Shown here one piece after another: positions 1 through 10,786 of a stretch of DNA of 64,000 nucleotides (its first letter is position 1; every line of letters begins with the position of its first letter). Below the pieces are notes generated by a model. That model worked only from the letters and a program-made list of their open reading frames with translations. It searched no databases and had not been told where the DNA came from. Made by a program: the position numbers and the translations under genes. The DNA is from Methylopila jiangsuensis (GTDB taxonomy: Bacteria > Pseudomonadota > Alphaproteobacteria > Rhizobiales > Methylopilaceae), in the NCBI RefSeq assembly GCF_027922305.1, contig NZ_BSFK01000005.1, positions 930,001-994,000 on the forward strand, written 5' to 3'.

Positions 1-566
1 TTCATCTCCGCGCGGGTCAGATGGTCGCCGTCGAGGATCTTGAGCGCGGCGATCAGCTCCGGGAAGAAGCGCTCCTTGCGCGCGCCCATGAAGCTCTGGG
101 TGGCGAGGTTGCGGATGGCGTCGCCCCGGATCGGGACCGATCCGTAGCGGGACTCCCGCGCCCAGATGGCGGCCACGATCTCCTTCGGCACGCCATAGCG
201 TCGTTCGGCCTCGGCGAAGGCGCGGGCGTCCGCCGCGAGGCGCTTGCGCCCCTCCGGGATCAGCCCGGCGAAATTCGCCTCCGCCACATAGCGCGCGGGG
301 TCGGAGAACTCCGGCTGGCGCTGCGGGCCCTGATGCTTCGGCGCGCCGGGGGGCGCGAGGTCCGGCAGCGACCAGTCCAGCGTCACCCCGGCGAAGGCCT
401 CGCTGACGGCGCGCTCGCTCACGCCCGCCTTGCGCGCGGCGGGAAGGACGGCGCTCGTCAGCCAGCCCTGGAACGAGGCTTCCACCGCGGGCCGTTTGGC
501 GGCCGGAAACTCTTGCGCCGTGGTGGGGGAAGCGAAAGTGAGAAGCCCGAGGAAGGCGGCCGCCAC
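1..566 (-). CDS. Lytic murein transglycosylase, MltB-like (3' end beyond window)
   Basis: The protein should cleave peptidoglycan glycosidic bonds in the periplasm. The reading frame shows AAIWARESRYGSV, whose Glu is the expected catalytic acid of the MltB/SltB family, followed by the family-like stretch RNLATQSFMGARKERFF. The N-terminus reads like a signal peptide (hydrophobic LGLLTF, then a PTTAQ cleavage region). The chosen start is a GTG at 566. No strong ribosome-binding site is visible and no in-frame ATG lies close upstream, so the start is uncertain. The C-terminal part runs off the left edge. It shares a strand with ureC but is separated from it by 170 bases carrying a palindromic repeat, so it is probably not part of the urease operon. 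Confidence 0.8.
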   Translation of the reverse strand, partial: MAAAFLGLLTFASPTTAQEFPAAKRPAVEASFQGWLTSAVLPAARKAGVSERAVSEAFAGVTLDWSLPDLAPPGAPKHQGPQRQPEFSDPARYVAEANFAGLIPEGRKRLAADARAFAEAERRYGVPKEIVAAIWARESRYGSVPIRGDAIRNLATQSFMGARKERFFPELIAALKILDGDHLTRAEM

Positions 567-612
567 ATTTGTGAGAGACCGCGTGGCTGGAATCGAAGAC
601 TTTGCCGAAAAG

Positions 613-710
613 CCGTCATGCCCGGCGAACGCCGGGCATCCACGACTTTCCGCGGGACGAAAGCTGGAACGCTCAAGTCGTGGATGCCCGAGACAAGCTC
701 GGGCATGACG
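613..710. repeat. Palindromic intergenic repeat, copy A
   Basis: Two facing arms, each itself a small hairpin: CGTCATGCCCGGCGAACGCC at the left, and a right arm ending in GGGCATGACG. They are linked by CCACGACTTT and AAGTCGTGG. The same layout occurs at 40013-40107 and 42741-42836, with separate arms at 47921-47952 and 48018-48054. It sits between ureC and the transglycosylase gene. Confidence 0.9.
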
Positions 711-736
711 CAGGAGCCGGTGGCTCAGACCGACCT

Positions 737-2449
<1,713 letters not shown>

Positions 2450-2471
2450 GGGGCGTGAGGTCTCCGGAGGG

Positions 2472-2864
2472 TCAGGCGGTTAGAAGAGTGAAGCCGTCGC
2501 CGAGCGCGGCCTGCCGATCGAAGGTGTAGGTGGTGGAGCAGCCGGCAGAGCCGTTCATCAACGCGATCAGATTGTCGGCCACGTCGCCGCCCTCCTCCTT
2601 CGTGCGGTGAGCGGCGTCGCGCATCAGGTTCTTGTGGCTGCAGACGATGGCCGGATGTTCGGTCAGCTTGCGCAAGATGACCACAAGCCGATCCTCATCG
2701 AACCGGTAGGCCCGCTTCAGGGTCCACAGCGTCTCAAGCACGACGATGAGATTCACGTAAATCGGCTCGGCCGCCCGATCGACGAAGCGCGCGGCGGCTC
2801 TCGACTGCGCCTCGTCGTCAGAGGCGAAAATCCGAACGAGGATGTTGGTGTCGACGCCGATCAT
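2472..2864 (-). CDS. vapC: PIN-domain toxin, VapC family
   Basis: A 130-residue PIN-domain protein, the expected length for a VapC ribonuclease toxin. The start [11 protein letters not shown] carries the first conserved Asp. Further acidic positions lie in the middle ([10 protein letters not shown]) and near the end ([19 protein letters not shown]), consistent with a Mg-dependent RNase active site. Its start overlaps the upstream antitoxin stop by four bases, the usual antitoxin-toxin coupling. It is inserted between ureB and ureC, which are normally adjacent. The family-level call is firm; the target RNA cannot be told from sequence. Confidence 0.88.
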   Translation of the reverse strand: MIGVDTNILVRIFASDDEAQSRAAARFVDRAAEPIYVNLIVVLETLWTLKRAYRFDEDRLVVILRKLTEHPAIVCSHKNLMRDAAHRTKEEGGDVADNLIALMNGSAGCSTTYTFDRQAALGDGFTLLTA

Positions 2865-3160
2865 TCGGCGGCGTGGCCGTGCGTGTCCGCCGGGTCCTCG
2901 GAGCGGATGCGCTCATCGTCCTCGGTTAGCCCGTCGACGATGGCGTCATCCATCTCCCGAATCGAAAGCGGGGGCGTGCGCTTCTCGAACAATTTGCTCC
3001 ATCCCCACGCCGTCTCCGTAATGGCGTGAAAATGCACCTGTCCGTCATACGAAAGAAAAAACTCGACGTGAGAGCCCGGCTCTATCCTCAGTCGAGATTT
3101 CAGCTCGTCCGGAAGAACGACGGAGCCGTCAGGCTGAACTTCCGCTCTGAACGTAGGCAT
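2861..3160 (-). CDS. vapB: AbrB/SpoVT-fold antitoxin, VapB-like
   Basis: A 99-residue protein. Its first half looks like a swapped-hairpin AbrB DNA-binding domain: VQPDGSVVLPDELKSRLRI then EPGSHVEFFL. The acidic C-terminal tail (DDAIVDGLTEDDERI) is where such antitoxins bind the toxin. It lies 43 bases downstream of ureB and overlaps vapC by four bases. By analogy it would neutralise VapC and autorepress its promoter. Whether it has its own promoter inside the urease operon is not evident from sequence. Confidence 0.82.
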   Translation of the reverse strand: MPTFRAEVQPDGSVVLPDELKSRLRIEPGSHVEFFLSYDGQVHFHAITETAWGWSKLFEKRTPPLSIREMDDAIVDGLTEDDERIRSEDPADTHGHAAE

Positions 3161-3203
3161 GTCCTTCAGCTTTCGTTCTGTCAGGCCGACTTTCGGAAGA
3201 CTA

Positions 3204-3509
3204 TCACAATCCGCCCATCACGTCGCCGCGGAAGCCGAACACCTTCCGCTCGCCGGCGAAGGGGACCAGCGTCACCTCCCGGCTCTGTCCGGGCTCGAAC
3301 CGCACCGCCGTGCCGGCGGGGATGTCGAGCCGCAGGCCGCGGGCGGCCGCGCGGTCGAAGGCGAGCGCCGCGTTGGTCTCGGCGAAATGGTAGTGGCTGC
3401 CCACCTGCACCGGCCGGTCGCCGGTGTTGGCCACCTCCAGCGTCACCGCGCGCGCGCCGGCGTTGAGCTCGATGTCGCCGTCGGCGGGGAAGATCTCTCC
3501 GGGAATCAT
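3204..3509 (-). CDS. ureB: Urease subunit beta
   Basis: Structural, non-catalytic subunit of the urease trimer. At 101 residues it matches free-standing bacterial UreB. Recognisable segments are [16 protein letters not shown] at the start, the [14 protein letters not shown] motif, and [28 protein letters not shown] ribosome-binding site overlaps the ureA stop and precedes the ATG by seven bases. It follows ureA by 11 bases. The next gene on the strand is vapB rather than ureC, which is unusual. Confidence 0.96.
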   Translation of the reverse strand: MIPGEIFPADGDIELNAGARAVTLEVANTGDRPVQVGSHYHFAETNAALAFDRAAARGLRLDIPAGTAVRFEPGQSREVTLVPFAGERKVFGFRGDVMGGL

Positions 3510-3520
3510 GCGGGGGCTCC

Positions 3521-3823
3521 TCAGCGGATCGGCTGGTGCACGGTGACGAGCTTGGTGCCGTCCGGGAAGGTGGCCTCCACCTGCACGTCATGGATCATCT
3601 CGGGCACGCCCTCCATCACCTGCTCGCGGGTCAGCACCTTCGCGCCGGCGGCCATGAGGTCGGACACGGAGCGGCCGTCGCGGGCGCCCTCCACCACGAA
3701 ATCCGCGATCAGCGCCACCGCTTCGGGGTGGTTCAGCTTCACGCCGCGCTCCAGCCGCCGCCGGGCCACGACCGCGGCCATGCTGATCAGCAGCTTGTCC
3801 TTCTCGCGGGGGGTGAGGTTCAT
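3521..3823 (-). CDS. ureA: Urease subunit gamma
   Basis: Smallest urease structural subunit, 100 residues as expected. The start [13 protein letters not shown] and the segments [11 protein letters not shown] and [20 protein letters not shown] are typical of the family. It lies between ureD (22 bases upstream) and ureB (11 bases downstream) in one minus-strand unit. An AGGA sequence lies about ten bases before the ATG. Confidence 0.97.
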   Translation of the reverse strand: MNLTPREKDKLLISMAAVVARRRLERGVKLNHPEAVALIADFVVEGARDGRSVSDLMAAGAKVLTREQVMEGVPEMIHDVQVEATFPDGTKLVTVHQPIR

Positions 3824-3845
3824 CGCGGGATCATCCTTCGGACAG

Positions 3846-4706
3846 CTAGAACGCGAACAGGCGGGGCGGGCGGCGCCCGGAGAGGCTGGTGACGGCGCTC
3901 CCGAGCGCGCGCCGCAGCGCCAAGGCCGAGCGAGCCACGAAGCGCGCCGCGACGCAACCGTCGAAGGCGCTCGCGCCCCACTCCACCTCTGCGGGCGCCA
4001 GCGCCGCGCGTAACGGCCCGAGCCGGGCCTCGGCGTCCGGGGCGACCATGAGCAGGCTCGCGACCGCGACCGCGCCGTCGCCCACCGCCCTGGCGTCCAG
4101 CGTGGCGGCGACGGCGCCGTCCAGCTCCAGCGCGTCGGCGTAGACCAGCCGGCCGCCGACCCGCACCCGCCAGCGGTCGAACACGCGGCCCGTCTCCACC
4201 CGCTCGCCCCGCGCCGTGCGGCCGAACACCAGGCTTTCGCAGGCGATCAGGCTCGAGTCTTCGGCAAGCTCCGCGTCGAGGCCGCGCTCCAGCCGGGCGC
4301 CCTCGAACACGATGGTCTCCTGCGGCAGCCACAGCGCCCGCGCGCCGGCCGCCACCGTCAGCCGGGTCTCGATCCGGGCCGGGACGTGGTCGACGGCGCG
4401 ATAGACCTTCTCCGCCGCCTGGCTGGTGACGACGGCCTCCGCGCCCTCACGCCAGTGGGCGGAGATCGCCAGCTCGTCGCCTCCGGCGACCCCGCCGCCG
4501 ATGTTGGCGAGCGCGGCGCACAGCGGCTCGCCGGGTTCGGGGCGCGGAAACATCACCCTGAGCGAACCACCCTGCTCCAGATCGCTCACCCGCACGGCGC
4601 CGAAGCGCTCGGCGAAAGCCACATGGGCGCGTCCCCGCGCCCTTTGCCGCCGAGCAAGGTCTGGGGCGCTTGCCGTCACGTCGTCCGCTCCTAAATGCCG
4701 CGGCAT
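3846..4706 (-). CDS. ureD: Urease accessory protein UreD
   Basis: A 286-residue chaperone that joins UreF and UreG to load nickel into apo-urease. Family-like features are [44 protein letters not shown], and [17 protein letters not shown] in the middle. It is the first gene of the operon. The partner genes ureE, ureF and ureG are not downstream within this window, so they must be elsewhere. Confidence 0.94.
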   Translation of the reverse strand: MPRHLGADDVTASAPDLARRQRARGRAHVAFAERFGAVRVSDLEQGGSLRVMFPRPEPGEPLCAALANIGGGVAGGDELAISAHWREGAEAVVTSQAAEKVYRAVDHVPARIETRLTVAAGARALWLPQETIVFEGARLERGLDAELAEDSSLIACESLVFGRTARGERVETGRVFDRWRVRVGGRLVYADALELDGAVAATLDARAVGDGAVAVASLLMVAPDAEARLGPLRAALAPAEVEWGASAFDGCVAARFVARSALALRRALGSAVTSLSGRRPPRLFAF

Positions 4707-4769
4707 GATGGCGTGCGGCGTAAGACTTTCGCAAGGGACTCAACGGGCGGCACCGGTGGTTTACGGAAT

Positions 4770-4787
4770 GTTAACCAGCGTTAACCA
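4770..4787. promoter_or_regulatory. Tandem GTTAACCA direct repeat in the ureD upstream region
   Basis: GTTAACCA occurs twice with a ten-base period (4770-4777 and 4780-4787), in the 124-base gap between the divergent ureD gene and the small gene at 4831. One helical turn spacing suits a dimeric regulator. No known regulator is assigned. Confidence 0.3.
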
Positions 4788-4830
4788 AGCTGACGTTACT
4801 GACGTACCGTCTTTCGCGGAGGAGCCTGAC

Positions 4831-5025
4831 ATGCCGCCCGTCGCTCTCGCGCTTGAACCTCTGGCGACCGTCGCGATCGCGGCGTCGGTCGGCCAGACGC
4901 TGGACGCCATGCGCGCCCATCTCGCCACCAGCCATCCCGGCACAACCGCCGAAGCCCTGCGCCTGCTGCGGGACCGATTCCCCGCCGTGCCGCTGCGCCT
5001 GCGCATCCTCGCCTGCGAGGGCTGA
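4831..5025 (+). CDS. Small protein of unknown function, 64 aa
   Basis: I do not recognise this protein. A GGAGGAG ribosome-binding site lies six bases before the ATG, so translation is likely. The sequence begins MPPVALALEPLATVAIAASV, continues with a helical segment TLDAMRAHLATSHPGTTAEA, and ends LRLRILACEG. It may be a soluble helix-rich protein or a phasin-like or regulatory peptide, but nothing is diagnostic. It is divergent from ureD and convergent with pssA, whose stop lies six bases away. The two stop codons sit in an inverted repeat (5019-5038). Confidence 0.6.
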   Translation: MPPVALALEPLATVAIAASVGQTLDAMRAHLATSHPGTTAEALRLLRDRFPAVPLRLRILACEG

Positions 5026-5038
5026 GCGGGATCAGCCC
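5019..5038. terminator. Inverted repeat spanning two convergent stop codons
   Basis: GGGCTGA, six bases, then TCAGCCC. The arms contain the stop codon of the 64-aa gene and that of pssA. It could act as a weak bidirectional terminator. There is no clear T-tract. Confidence 0.35.
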
Positions 5039-5844
5039 GCCTTTGTCGCCGCGGCCCTGTCGCGGGCGATCAGCCGGCGCTGGTGCAGGATCGCGAAGGG
5101 GATGGTCGCGAGATAGGCCAGCGTGACCGTGGTCAGCACCAGCCACGGGTAGCTCACCAGCAGCGTCACGAGCAGCGCGGCGGCGATCAGCAGCGGCGCC
5201 ACATAGGCCCGATGCACCCGCGCCCCGAGCTTCTTGCCGGACCAGGTGGGCAGCGGGCTCACCATCAGCAGCGCGACGCCGAGCACGTAGACCAGCACCA
5301 GCGGCAGCGCCACGGGCGTGCGCGGAAAGCCGAGGAACTCCAGATAGATCGGCAGCAGCGACAGGATCGCGCCCGCCGGCGCCGGCACGCCCACGAAGAA
5401 CTGCCCGGCCCAGGCCGGCTTGTTGGGATCGTCCAGCGCCACGTTGAAGCGCGCGAGCCGGAGCGCCGCGGCGATGGCGAAGATCAGCCCGCCGATCCAG
5501 CCCACATGGCCGAGGCCGTTCAGGCCCCAGACGTAAAGGATCAGCGCCGGCACCACGCCGAAGCTGACGAAGTCGGCGAGGCTGTCCAGCTCCGCGCCGA
5601 AGCGGGAGGTGCCCTTCAGCAGCCGGGCGAGCCGCCCGTCCACGCCGTCGAGCGCGCCGGCCAGCACCACCAGGTAGACCGCGAGCTCCAGCCGGCCCTC
5701 GATCGCCATGCGCACGCCGGTGAGGCCGGCGCACAGCGCCAGCAGCGTCACCAGATTGGGCAGCAGCAGGCGCAGCGGCACGAATCGCAGCCGGGAGCGC
5801 CGGCCGGCGGCTTGAGGCTCGGGAGCGGGGCGGAACTCGTCCAT
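5032..5844 (-). CDS. pssA: CDP-diacylglycerol--serine O-phosphatidyltransferase
   Basis: Integral-membrane enzyme making phosphatidylserine from CDP-diacylglycerol and serine. It has 270 residues with several hydrophobic segments (LLPNLVTLLALCAGL, VYLVVLAGALDG, LPLVLVYVLGVALLMV). The CDP-alcohol phosphotransferase signature is visible as DGRLAR followed by FGAELDSLADFVSFG, carrying the conserved Asp residues. It lies 27 bases downstream of psd on the same strand, so the two steps of phosphatidylethanolamine synthesis are coupled. Confidence 0.95.
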   Translation of the reverse strand: MDEFRPAPEPQAAGRRSRLRFVPLRLLLPNLVTLLALCAGLTGVRMAIEGRLELAVYLVVLAGALDGVDGRLARLLKGTSRFGAELDSLADFVSFGVVPALILYVWGLNGLGHVGWIGGLIFAIAAALRLARFNVALDDPNKPAWAGQFFVGVPAPAGAILSLLPIYLEFLGFPRTPVALPLVLVYVLGVALLMVSPLPTWSGKKLGARVHRAYVAPLLIAAALLVTLLVSYPWLVLTTVTLAYLATIPFAILHQRRLIARDRAAATKAG

Positions 5845-5871
5845 CGGCTCAGGCCCTTGCGAAGCGGCGGG

Positions 5872-6576
5872 TCAGTTTTTCCGGAACGTCCGGGACGCGC
5901 CGGCGGCCACCAGATCGGCGATCACGGTTTCGCCAGCGACGGTGCGCTGCCCCACCGCCACGATCGGCTGCGCGCCCGCCGGCAGGTAGTGGTCCACCCG
6001 GCTGCCGAAGCGGATCAGGCCGAAGCGCTCGCCGGCGCCGATCTGATCCTGCTCGCGCACGAAGCAGACGATGCGGCGGGCGATCAGACCCGCGATCTGG
6101 ATCACGCCCACGGGGCCGAACACGCTCTCGATCACGAGACCGTTGCGCTCGTTGTCGACGCTCGCCTTGTCCAGATCGGCGTTGAGGAACTTGCCGGGCG
6201 TGTAGGCGATCCGGGTGACGCGGCCCGCGATCGGCGCGCGGTTCACATGCACGTCGAACACGTTCATGAACACCGCGACCCGCGGCATGGGCGCGGAGCC
6301 GAGGCCGAGCTCCGGCGGCGGAACCGCGTGGCTGACGTCGCAGACCACGCCGTCGGCGCCGCTGACCACCAGCCCGTCCCGGAGCGGCGTCACGCGCTCG
6401 GGGTCGCGGAAGAACAGGGCGCACCAGATGGTCGCGCCCACGCCCAGCCAGCCGAGCGGCTGCCAGATGAAGAACAGCACCAGCGCGATGGCGGCGAAAA
6501 TGGCGATGAACGGCCGCCCTTCCTTATGGATGGGCGGCACGACCTTGCGGATGGAGGCGGCGATGTCGTCGATCAT
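5872..6576 (-). CDS. psd: Phosphatidylserine decarboxylase, short proteobacterial type
   Basis: Converts phosphatidylserine to phosphatidylethanolamine. At 234 residues it is the short form found in alphaproteobacteria. An N-terminal membrane anchor is visible ([16 protein letters not shown]). The segment [14 protein letters not shown] is conserved, and [11 protein letters not shown] carries the Gly-Ser bond where the proenzyme should self-cleave to create the pyruvoyl group. It is directly upstream of pssA and 62 bases downstream of the ABC exporter gene on the same strand. Confidence 0.95.
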   Translation of the reverse strand: MIDDIAASIRKVVPPIHKEGRPFIAIFAAIALVLFFIWQPLGWLGVGATIWCALFFRDPERVTPLRDGLVVSGADGVVCDVSHAVPPPELGLGSAPMPRVAVFMNVFDVHVNRAPIAGRVTRIAYTPGKFLNADLDKASVDNERNGLVIESVFGPVGVIQIAGLIARRIVCFVREQDQIGAGERFGLIRFGSRVDHYLPAGAQPIVAVGQRTVAGETVIADLVAAGASRTFRKN

Positions 6577-6638
6577 GGTCGGCAGGTCTTACGCCATGCG
6601 CGCGCCCGAACCAAGCGAGCTTGCGACGGAACCGCGCA

Positions 6639-8534
6639 TCACTCCGCCGCGGCGTAGGCGTCCTCGCCCGCGCGCGCCAGCGTCTCCCGCGCCCGCTCCG
6701 CCTCGCTCTGGCGCAGCCAGAGCCCGGCGTAGGCGCCGCCCTTGGCCAGAAGCTCCGCATGGGAGCCGCGCTCGACCACCCGGCCGGCCTCCAGCACCAG
6801 AATCTCGTCGGCGTCGACGATGGTGGACAGCCGGTGCGCGATCACCAGCGTGGTGCGCCCCTCCGCCACCCGGCCGAGCGCGTCCTGGATGTCCTTCTCG
6901 GTGGCGCTGTCGAGCGCCGAAGTGGCCTCGTCCAGAATCAGGATCGGCGGCCCCTTCAGGATGGTGCGGGCGATGGCGATGCGCTGCTTCTCGCCTCCGG
7001 AGAGCTTGAGGCCGCGTTCGCCGACCTCCGTGTCGTAGCCGTCCGGCAGGCTGCGGATGAAGCCGTCGATCTGGGCCAGCTCCGCCGCCCGCGCGACCTC
7101 GTCCTCGGTCGCGTCCCAGCGGCCGTAACGGATGTTGTAACGGATGGTCTCGTTGAACAGCACCGTGTCCTGCGGAACCATGCCGATGGCGGCGCGCAGC
7201 GAGGTCTGCGTCACGTCCCGGATGTCCTGCCCGTCGATGGTCACGCGGCCGGCGGACACGTCGTAAAACCGGAACAGCAACCGGGAGATGGTGGATTTTC
7301 CCGCACCGGTCGGCCCCACGATCGCGATCTTGCGGCCGGGCCTCACCTCGAAGCTGACGTTCTTCAGGATCGGCCGCTCGGGATCGTAGGCGAAATCCAC
7401 GTTCTCGAAGCGGATGGCGCCGGCGGGAACCCGCAGGGGCTGCGCCCCCGGACGATCGGCGATCTCGGCGTCCTGCCTGAGCAGGTTGAACAGCGCCTCC
7501 AGATCGGTGACCGACTGTTTGATCTCCCGGTAGATGAAGCCCATGAAGTTCAGCGGCACGTAAAGCTGCACCAGCAGGGCGTTGATCAGCACGAAGTCGC
7601 CGACCGTGTTGCGGCCGGCGCGGATGTCGCCCACCGCCATCACCATGCACAGCGTCAGCCCCGTGGCGAATATCAGCGCCTGGCCCCCATTCAGCCAGGC
7701 GAGCGAGGTGTAGGCGCGGATGGAGGCGCCTTCGTAGCGGGCCATGGAGCGGTCGTAGCGCTCGGCCTCGCGCCGCTCCGCGCCGAAATACTTCACCGTC
7801 TCGTAGTTGAGCAGGCTGTCGATGGCCTTGGAGCTGGCGTCGTTGTCGTTGTCGTTCAGCTCCCGGCGGATGTTGAGCCGCCACTCGGTCACCGAATAGG
7901 TGAAGACGAGATAGGCCGCGACCATGACCGCCACCACCGCCATGTAGCGCCAGTCGAACTGCCGCAGCAGCACCAGCAGCACCAGCACGATCTCGATCAG
8001 CGTCGGCACGATGGTGAGCAGGCCGGTGCGCGTCAGCGTCTCGATCGCGGAGCGGCCGCGGTCGACCACGCGGCTCAACAGCCCGGTGCGGCGGGTGAGG
8101 TGGTAGCGCAGGCTGAGATTGTGGATGTGGCCGAACACCTGCAGCGCGAGCTTCCGCACCGCGTTCATCACCACCGGCGCGGCCACGCCGTCGCGCGCCT
8201 GCGCCAGCGCCACCATCATCACCCGGCCGAAGCCATAGGCGACCACCATGATCACGGGCGACGCCACCGCCACCGCCATCCAGGCGTCGGCGGTCGGCGC
8301 GCCCGCCGGCGCGGTCAGGGCGTCGGTGGCCCATTTGAAGCCGTAAGGCGCGAGCACGGTGACGACCTTGGTCGCCAGCAGCAGACCGAAGGCCAGGATC
8401 AGGCGACGCTTCAGGTCCGGCCGGTCCGCCGGCCAGAAAAACGGGCGTAGCGCCGCGAGCGCCCGGAACAGGGCGAAGCCCTCGGCGTCGAACGTCTTCT
8501 GTGCGGCGGCTTGCATCGGCGGGACGTCGGTCAT
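6639..8534 (-). CDS. Atm1-type ABC exporter, fused membrane and ATPase domains
   Basis: A 631-residue half-transporter. The N-terminal two-thirds of the first 330 residues form the six-helix ABC exporter domain, including a NDNDNDASSKAIDSLLNYE stretch typical of Atm1/HMT1-like proteins. The ATPase domain has Walker A GPTGAGKSTISRLL, signature LSGGEKQRIAIARTIL and Walker B ILILDEATSAL. Family members export glutathione-linked sulfur or metal species. It starts with an ATG at 8534 and may be cotranscribed with psd and pssA, 62 bases downstream. The exact substrate cannot be read from sequence. Confidence 0.9.
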   Translation of the reverse strand: MTDVPPMQAAAQKTFDAEGFALFRALAALRPFFWPADRPDLKRRLILAFGLLLATKVVTVLAPYGFKWATDALTAPAGAPTADAWMAVAVASPVIMVVAYGFGRVMMVALAQARDGVAAPVVMNAVRKLALQVFGHIHNLSLRYHLTRRTGLLSRVVDRGRSAIETLTRTGLLTIVPTLIEIVLVLLVLLRQFDWRYMAVVAVMVAAYLVFTYSVTEWRLNIRRELNDNDNDASSKAIDSLLNYETVKYFGAERREAERYDRSMARYEGASIRAYTSLAWLNGGQALIFATGLTLCMVMAVGDIRAGRNTVGDFVLINALLVQLYVPLNFMGFIYREIKQSVTDLEALFNLLRQDAEIADRPGAQPLRVPAGAIRFENVDFAYDPERPILKNVSFEVRPGRKIAIVGPTGAGKSTISRLLFRFYDVSAGRVTIDGQDIRDVTQTSLRAAIGMVPQDTVLFNETIRYNIRYGRWDATEDEVARAAELAQIDGFIRSLPDGYDTEVGERGLKLSGGEKQRIAIARTILKGPPILILDEATSALDSATEKDIQDALGRVAEGRTTLVIAHRLSTIVDADEILVLEAGRVVERGSHAELLAKGGAYAGLWLRQSEAERARETLARAGEDAYAAAE

Positions 8535-8589
8535 GAGACCCGCCAGATAAGCAGCCGGAACACGAATGCGAGAGGCGCGGACGCCGCGC

Positions 8590-9987
8590 TCATCGCGCCG
8601 CGGCGTCGTCGGCCTCGCTGCGCGGCACCACCAGCACCTGGCCGGGATAGATCAGGTTCGGGTTGCGGATCTGCCCGTCATTGGCGGCGTAGATCACCGT
8701 GTAGCGCGTGCCGCGTCCGTAGGCCGAGCGCGAGATGCGCCACAGGCTGTCGCCGCGCTGAACTGTGGCGGTCTCGAGCGCGCCGACCACCGCGTCCGAG
8801 GACGGCGACGACGGCGCGGAACCGGCCGGCGCGGCGCTGTCGGGCGCGGCCGAGGGCTGGCTATCCGCGCGGGGGGCGGCGGCGGCTTGAGGCGCCGCCT
8901 GGGGCGCCTGCGCCGATGGCGCATAGGCGAAACGCGCCTCAGCCCGCGCCTCGACGCCGCCGTCGGCGCGCAATTGATCCGCGCGCACCACATAGTCGCC
9001 GGCGGCGAGGCCCTTCTCGACCCTGAGCGACCACGCTCCGTCGGCGCCTATGACGGCGCGGGCCACCGGCGCGTTGTTCAGGTAAAGCCTGAGCTGGGCG
9101 CCCTCAGGTCCTTGACCTTGCGCGAAAAACCGTCCGCCTTCCGCCTCGACCACGCCGATGGCGAGCCGCTTCATGGGCGCGGCGGGCTTCGGAGCGGGAG
9201 CCGGCGCCTCCGCGACCGCGGGGGCCGGAGGCTGCGCCGGGGCGGCGGGCGATCCGTCCGGCTTCTGCAGCACCTTGGACGGCGCCTCGGGATCGTTCAG
9301 CACCACCAGCACGTCCTTCGACGGCGGCTGCGGCACCACGACGGTGAGCGTCTGGCGGGACACGGTCTCGACGCCGGCCACGTCCCGGGTGCGAAGCCCG
9401 AGCTGGTGGTCACCCGGCGTCAACGGCTTCGGCGTCATGGCCCACTGGCCGCCGGCGTCCGCCTTGGCCTCGTCATGGGGACGGCCGTTGGCGAGCAGCG
9501 CCACGGCGCACTCGGGCGCGCAGCGCCCGGCCACCACGAGATCGCCCGAGGGCTCCACCCGCACCACGTCGAACGAGCCCTCGGCGGAGGCTTTGGGCTG
9601 CGTCGCAGGCGCGGCGCCGGGCTCGCGCGGCGCCTGCGGCGTGGAGGGCGCGGGATTGGCCGGGGGCGTGGAGGCGCGCGGCTCGACCGGCTGAGTCGAA
9701 GGGGCCGGCGCGGCGGCCGGGGGCGTGGCGGGCGCGGGCGGCTGCGGCGCAGGAGCCGTGGCTGGAGGGGGCGCGGCTGGAGCGGGCGCGGCGGCTGGGG
9801 CTTCGGGAGCCGGCGGCGTCTGCGGTTCGGGGGAAGGAGCCGGAGGCTGGGCCGGAGGCGCCGGAAGCGCGCCGTTCAGGCGATCCAGCGCCTGCCGCAG
9901 TTCGGGCTCGCAACCGTAAAGGCCGGCGGCCACCGCCGCCGCCACCGCGACCCCGACCACGAAACTCCGCTTGACCGCCTTGCTCAT
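8590..9987 (-). CDS. LysM-domain envelope protein with Ala/Pro-rich linker
   Basis: Probably a cell-envelope protein that binds peptidoglycan. The 465-residue product starts with a short positively charged segment and a hydrophobic helix (SFVVGVAVAAAVAAGLYG). A roughly 120-residue Pro/Ala-rich stretch follows. Two repeats then resemble Ig-like bacterial modules (VVRVEPSGDLVVAGR... and GVVEAEGGRFFAQGQG...). It ends with one LysM domain (VQRGDSLWRISRSAYG ... IYPGQVLVVP). The start is either the ATG at 9987 or a GTG five codons upstream at 10002. It is divergent from the LOG-family gene. Function is inferred from domains only. Confidence 0.85.
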   Translation of the reverse strand: MSKAVKRSFVVGVAVAAAVAAGLYGCEPELRQALDRLNGALPAPPAQPPAPSPEPQTPPAPEAPAAAPAPAAPPPATAPAPQPPAPATPPAAAPAPSTQPVEPRASTPPANPAPSTPQAPREPGAAPATQPKASAEGSFDVVRVEPSGDLVVAGRCAPECAVALLANGRPHDEAKADAGGQWAMTPKPLTPGDHQLGLRTRDVAGVETVSRQTLTVVVPQPPSKDVLVVLNDPEAPSKVLQKPDGSPAAPAQPPAPAVAEAPAPAPKPAAPMKRLAIGVVEAEGGRFFAQGQGPEGAQLRLYLNNAPVARAVIGADGAWSLRVEKGLAAGDYVVRADQLRADGGVEARAEARFAYAPSAQAPQAAPQAAAAPRADSQPSAAPDSAAPAGSAPSSPSSDAVVGALETATVQRGDSLWRISRSAYGRGTRYTVIYAANDGQIRNPNLIYPGQVLVVPRSEADDAAAR

Positions 9988-10169
9988 CACCTGAACGCCC
10001 ACAATCGCCCGTCCCGAAGGCGAATGACGTCATCGTCATCCGCGCTCCATGCTTTTCTCCTACACTGTGGGCGTTCGCCGCGCATCTCCGATCGCTTTGA
10101 TCGCCATTGGTCTTATCCGTGCCCGCCCTTCGTCTTGACCGCCGCCGCAGCGCGGCGCCAACTCATCGC

Positions 10170-10772
10170 ATGACCCGAATCCGAACCGTCTGCGTCTATT
10201 GCGGCTCCAGTCCCGGAGCGGACCCCAGGCACATGGAGGACGCGGCGGCCCTGGGCCGGACGCTGGCGGAGGCCGGCATCGGCCTCGTCTATGGCGGCGG
10301 CAACATCGGGCTGATGGGCGCGGTGGCCCGCGCGACGCTTTCCGCCGGCGGCCACGTCACCGGCATCATCCCGCAGTTCCTTGTGGACCGGGAGGTGATG
10401 CTGGCCGACGTGCAGGAGCTGCTGGTCACCGAAGACATGCACGAGCGCAAGCGCCTGATGTTCGAGCGCTCCGACGCCTTCGTGGCCCTGCCCGGCGGCG
10501 TCGGCACGCTGGAGGAGCTGGTGGAGCAGATGACCTGGGCCCAGCTCGGCCGCCACGACAAGCCGATCCTGATCGCCGACTTCGGCGGCTTCTGGAGCCC
10601 GCTGATCGCCCTGCTGGACCATATGTCGTCGCAGGGCTTCATCCGTCCTGGCATGACGGTGCCTTACGTGGTGGCGACCGGGGTGGACGAGGTGATGCCG
10701 CTGCTGGAGAACGCCGCGCGGCTGATCGACGACCTGTCCGAACCCGACGAGATCGCCCTGCAACAGCTCTGA
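10170..10772 (+). CDS. LOG-family (TIGR00730) nucleotide phosphoribohydrolase-like protein
   Basis: A Rossmann-fold protein of 200 residues. It has the YCGSSPG start, the GLVYGGGNIGLMG segment, and the PGGVGTLEEL motif diagnostic of the LONELY GUY/lysine decarboxylase-like family. Characterised members release free bases from cytokinin riboside monophosphates or act on AMP. The bacterial role is usually uncertain. The start MTRIRTVCVYCGSS was chosen because the motif is normally close to the N-terminus; a longer reading is possible. It is convergent with the squalene/phytoene synthase-like gene. Confidence 0.9.
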   Translation: MTRIRTVCVYCGSSPGADPRHMEDAAALGRTLAEAGIGLVYGGGNIGLMGAVARATLSAGGHVTGIIPQFLVDREVMLADVQELLVTEDMHERKRLMFERSDAFVALPGGVGTLEELVEQMTWAQLGRHDKPILIADFGGFWSPLIALLDHMSSQGFIRPGMTVPYVVATGVDEVMPLLENAARLIDDLSEPDEIALQQL

Positions 10773-10786
10773 AGCCGGGCTTCAGA
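10768..10786. terminator. Inverted repeat spanning two convergent stop codons
   Basis: TCTGAAGCC, one base, then GGCTTCAGA: a nine-base-arm palindrome. It contains the stop of the LOG-family gene (10770-10772) and the stop of the convergent gene (10782-10784). A possible weak bidirectional terminator; there is no T-tract. Confidence 0.4.
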
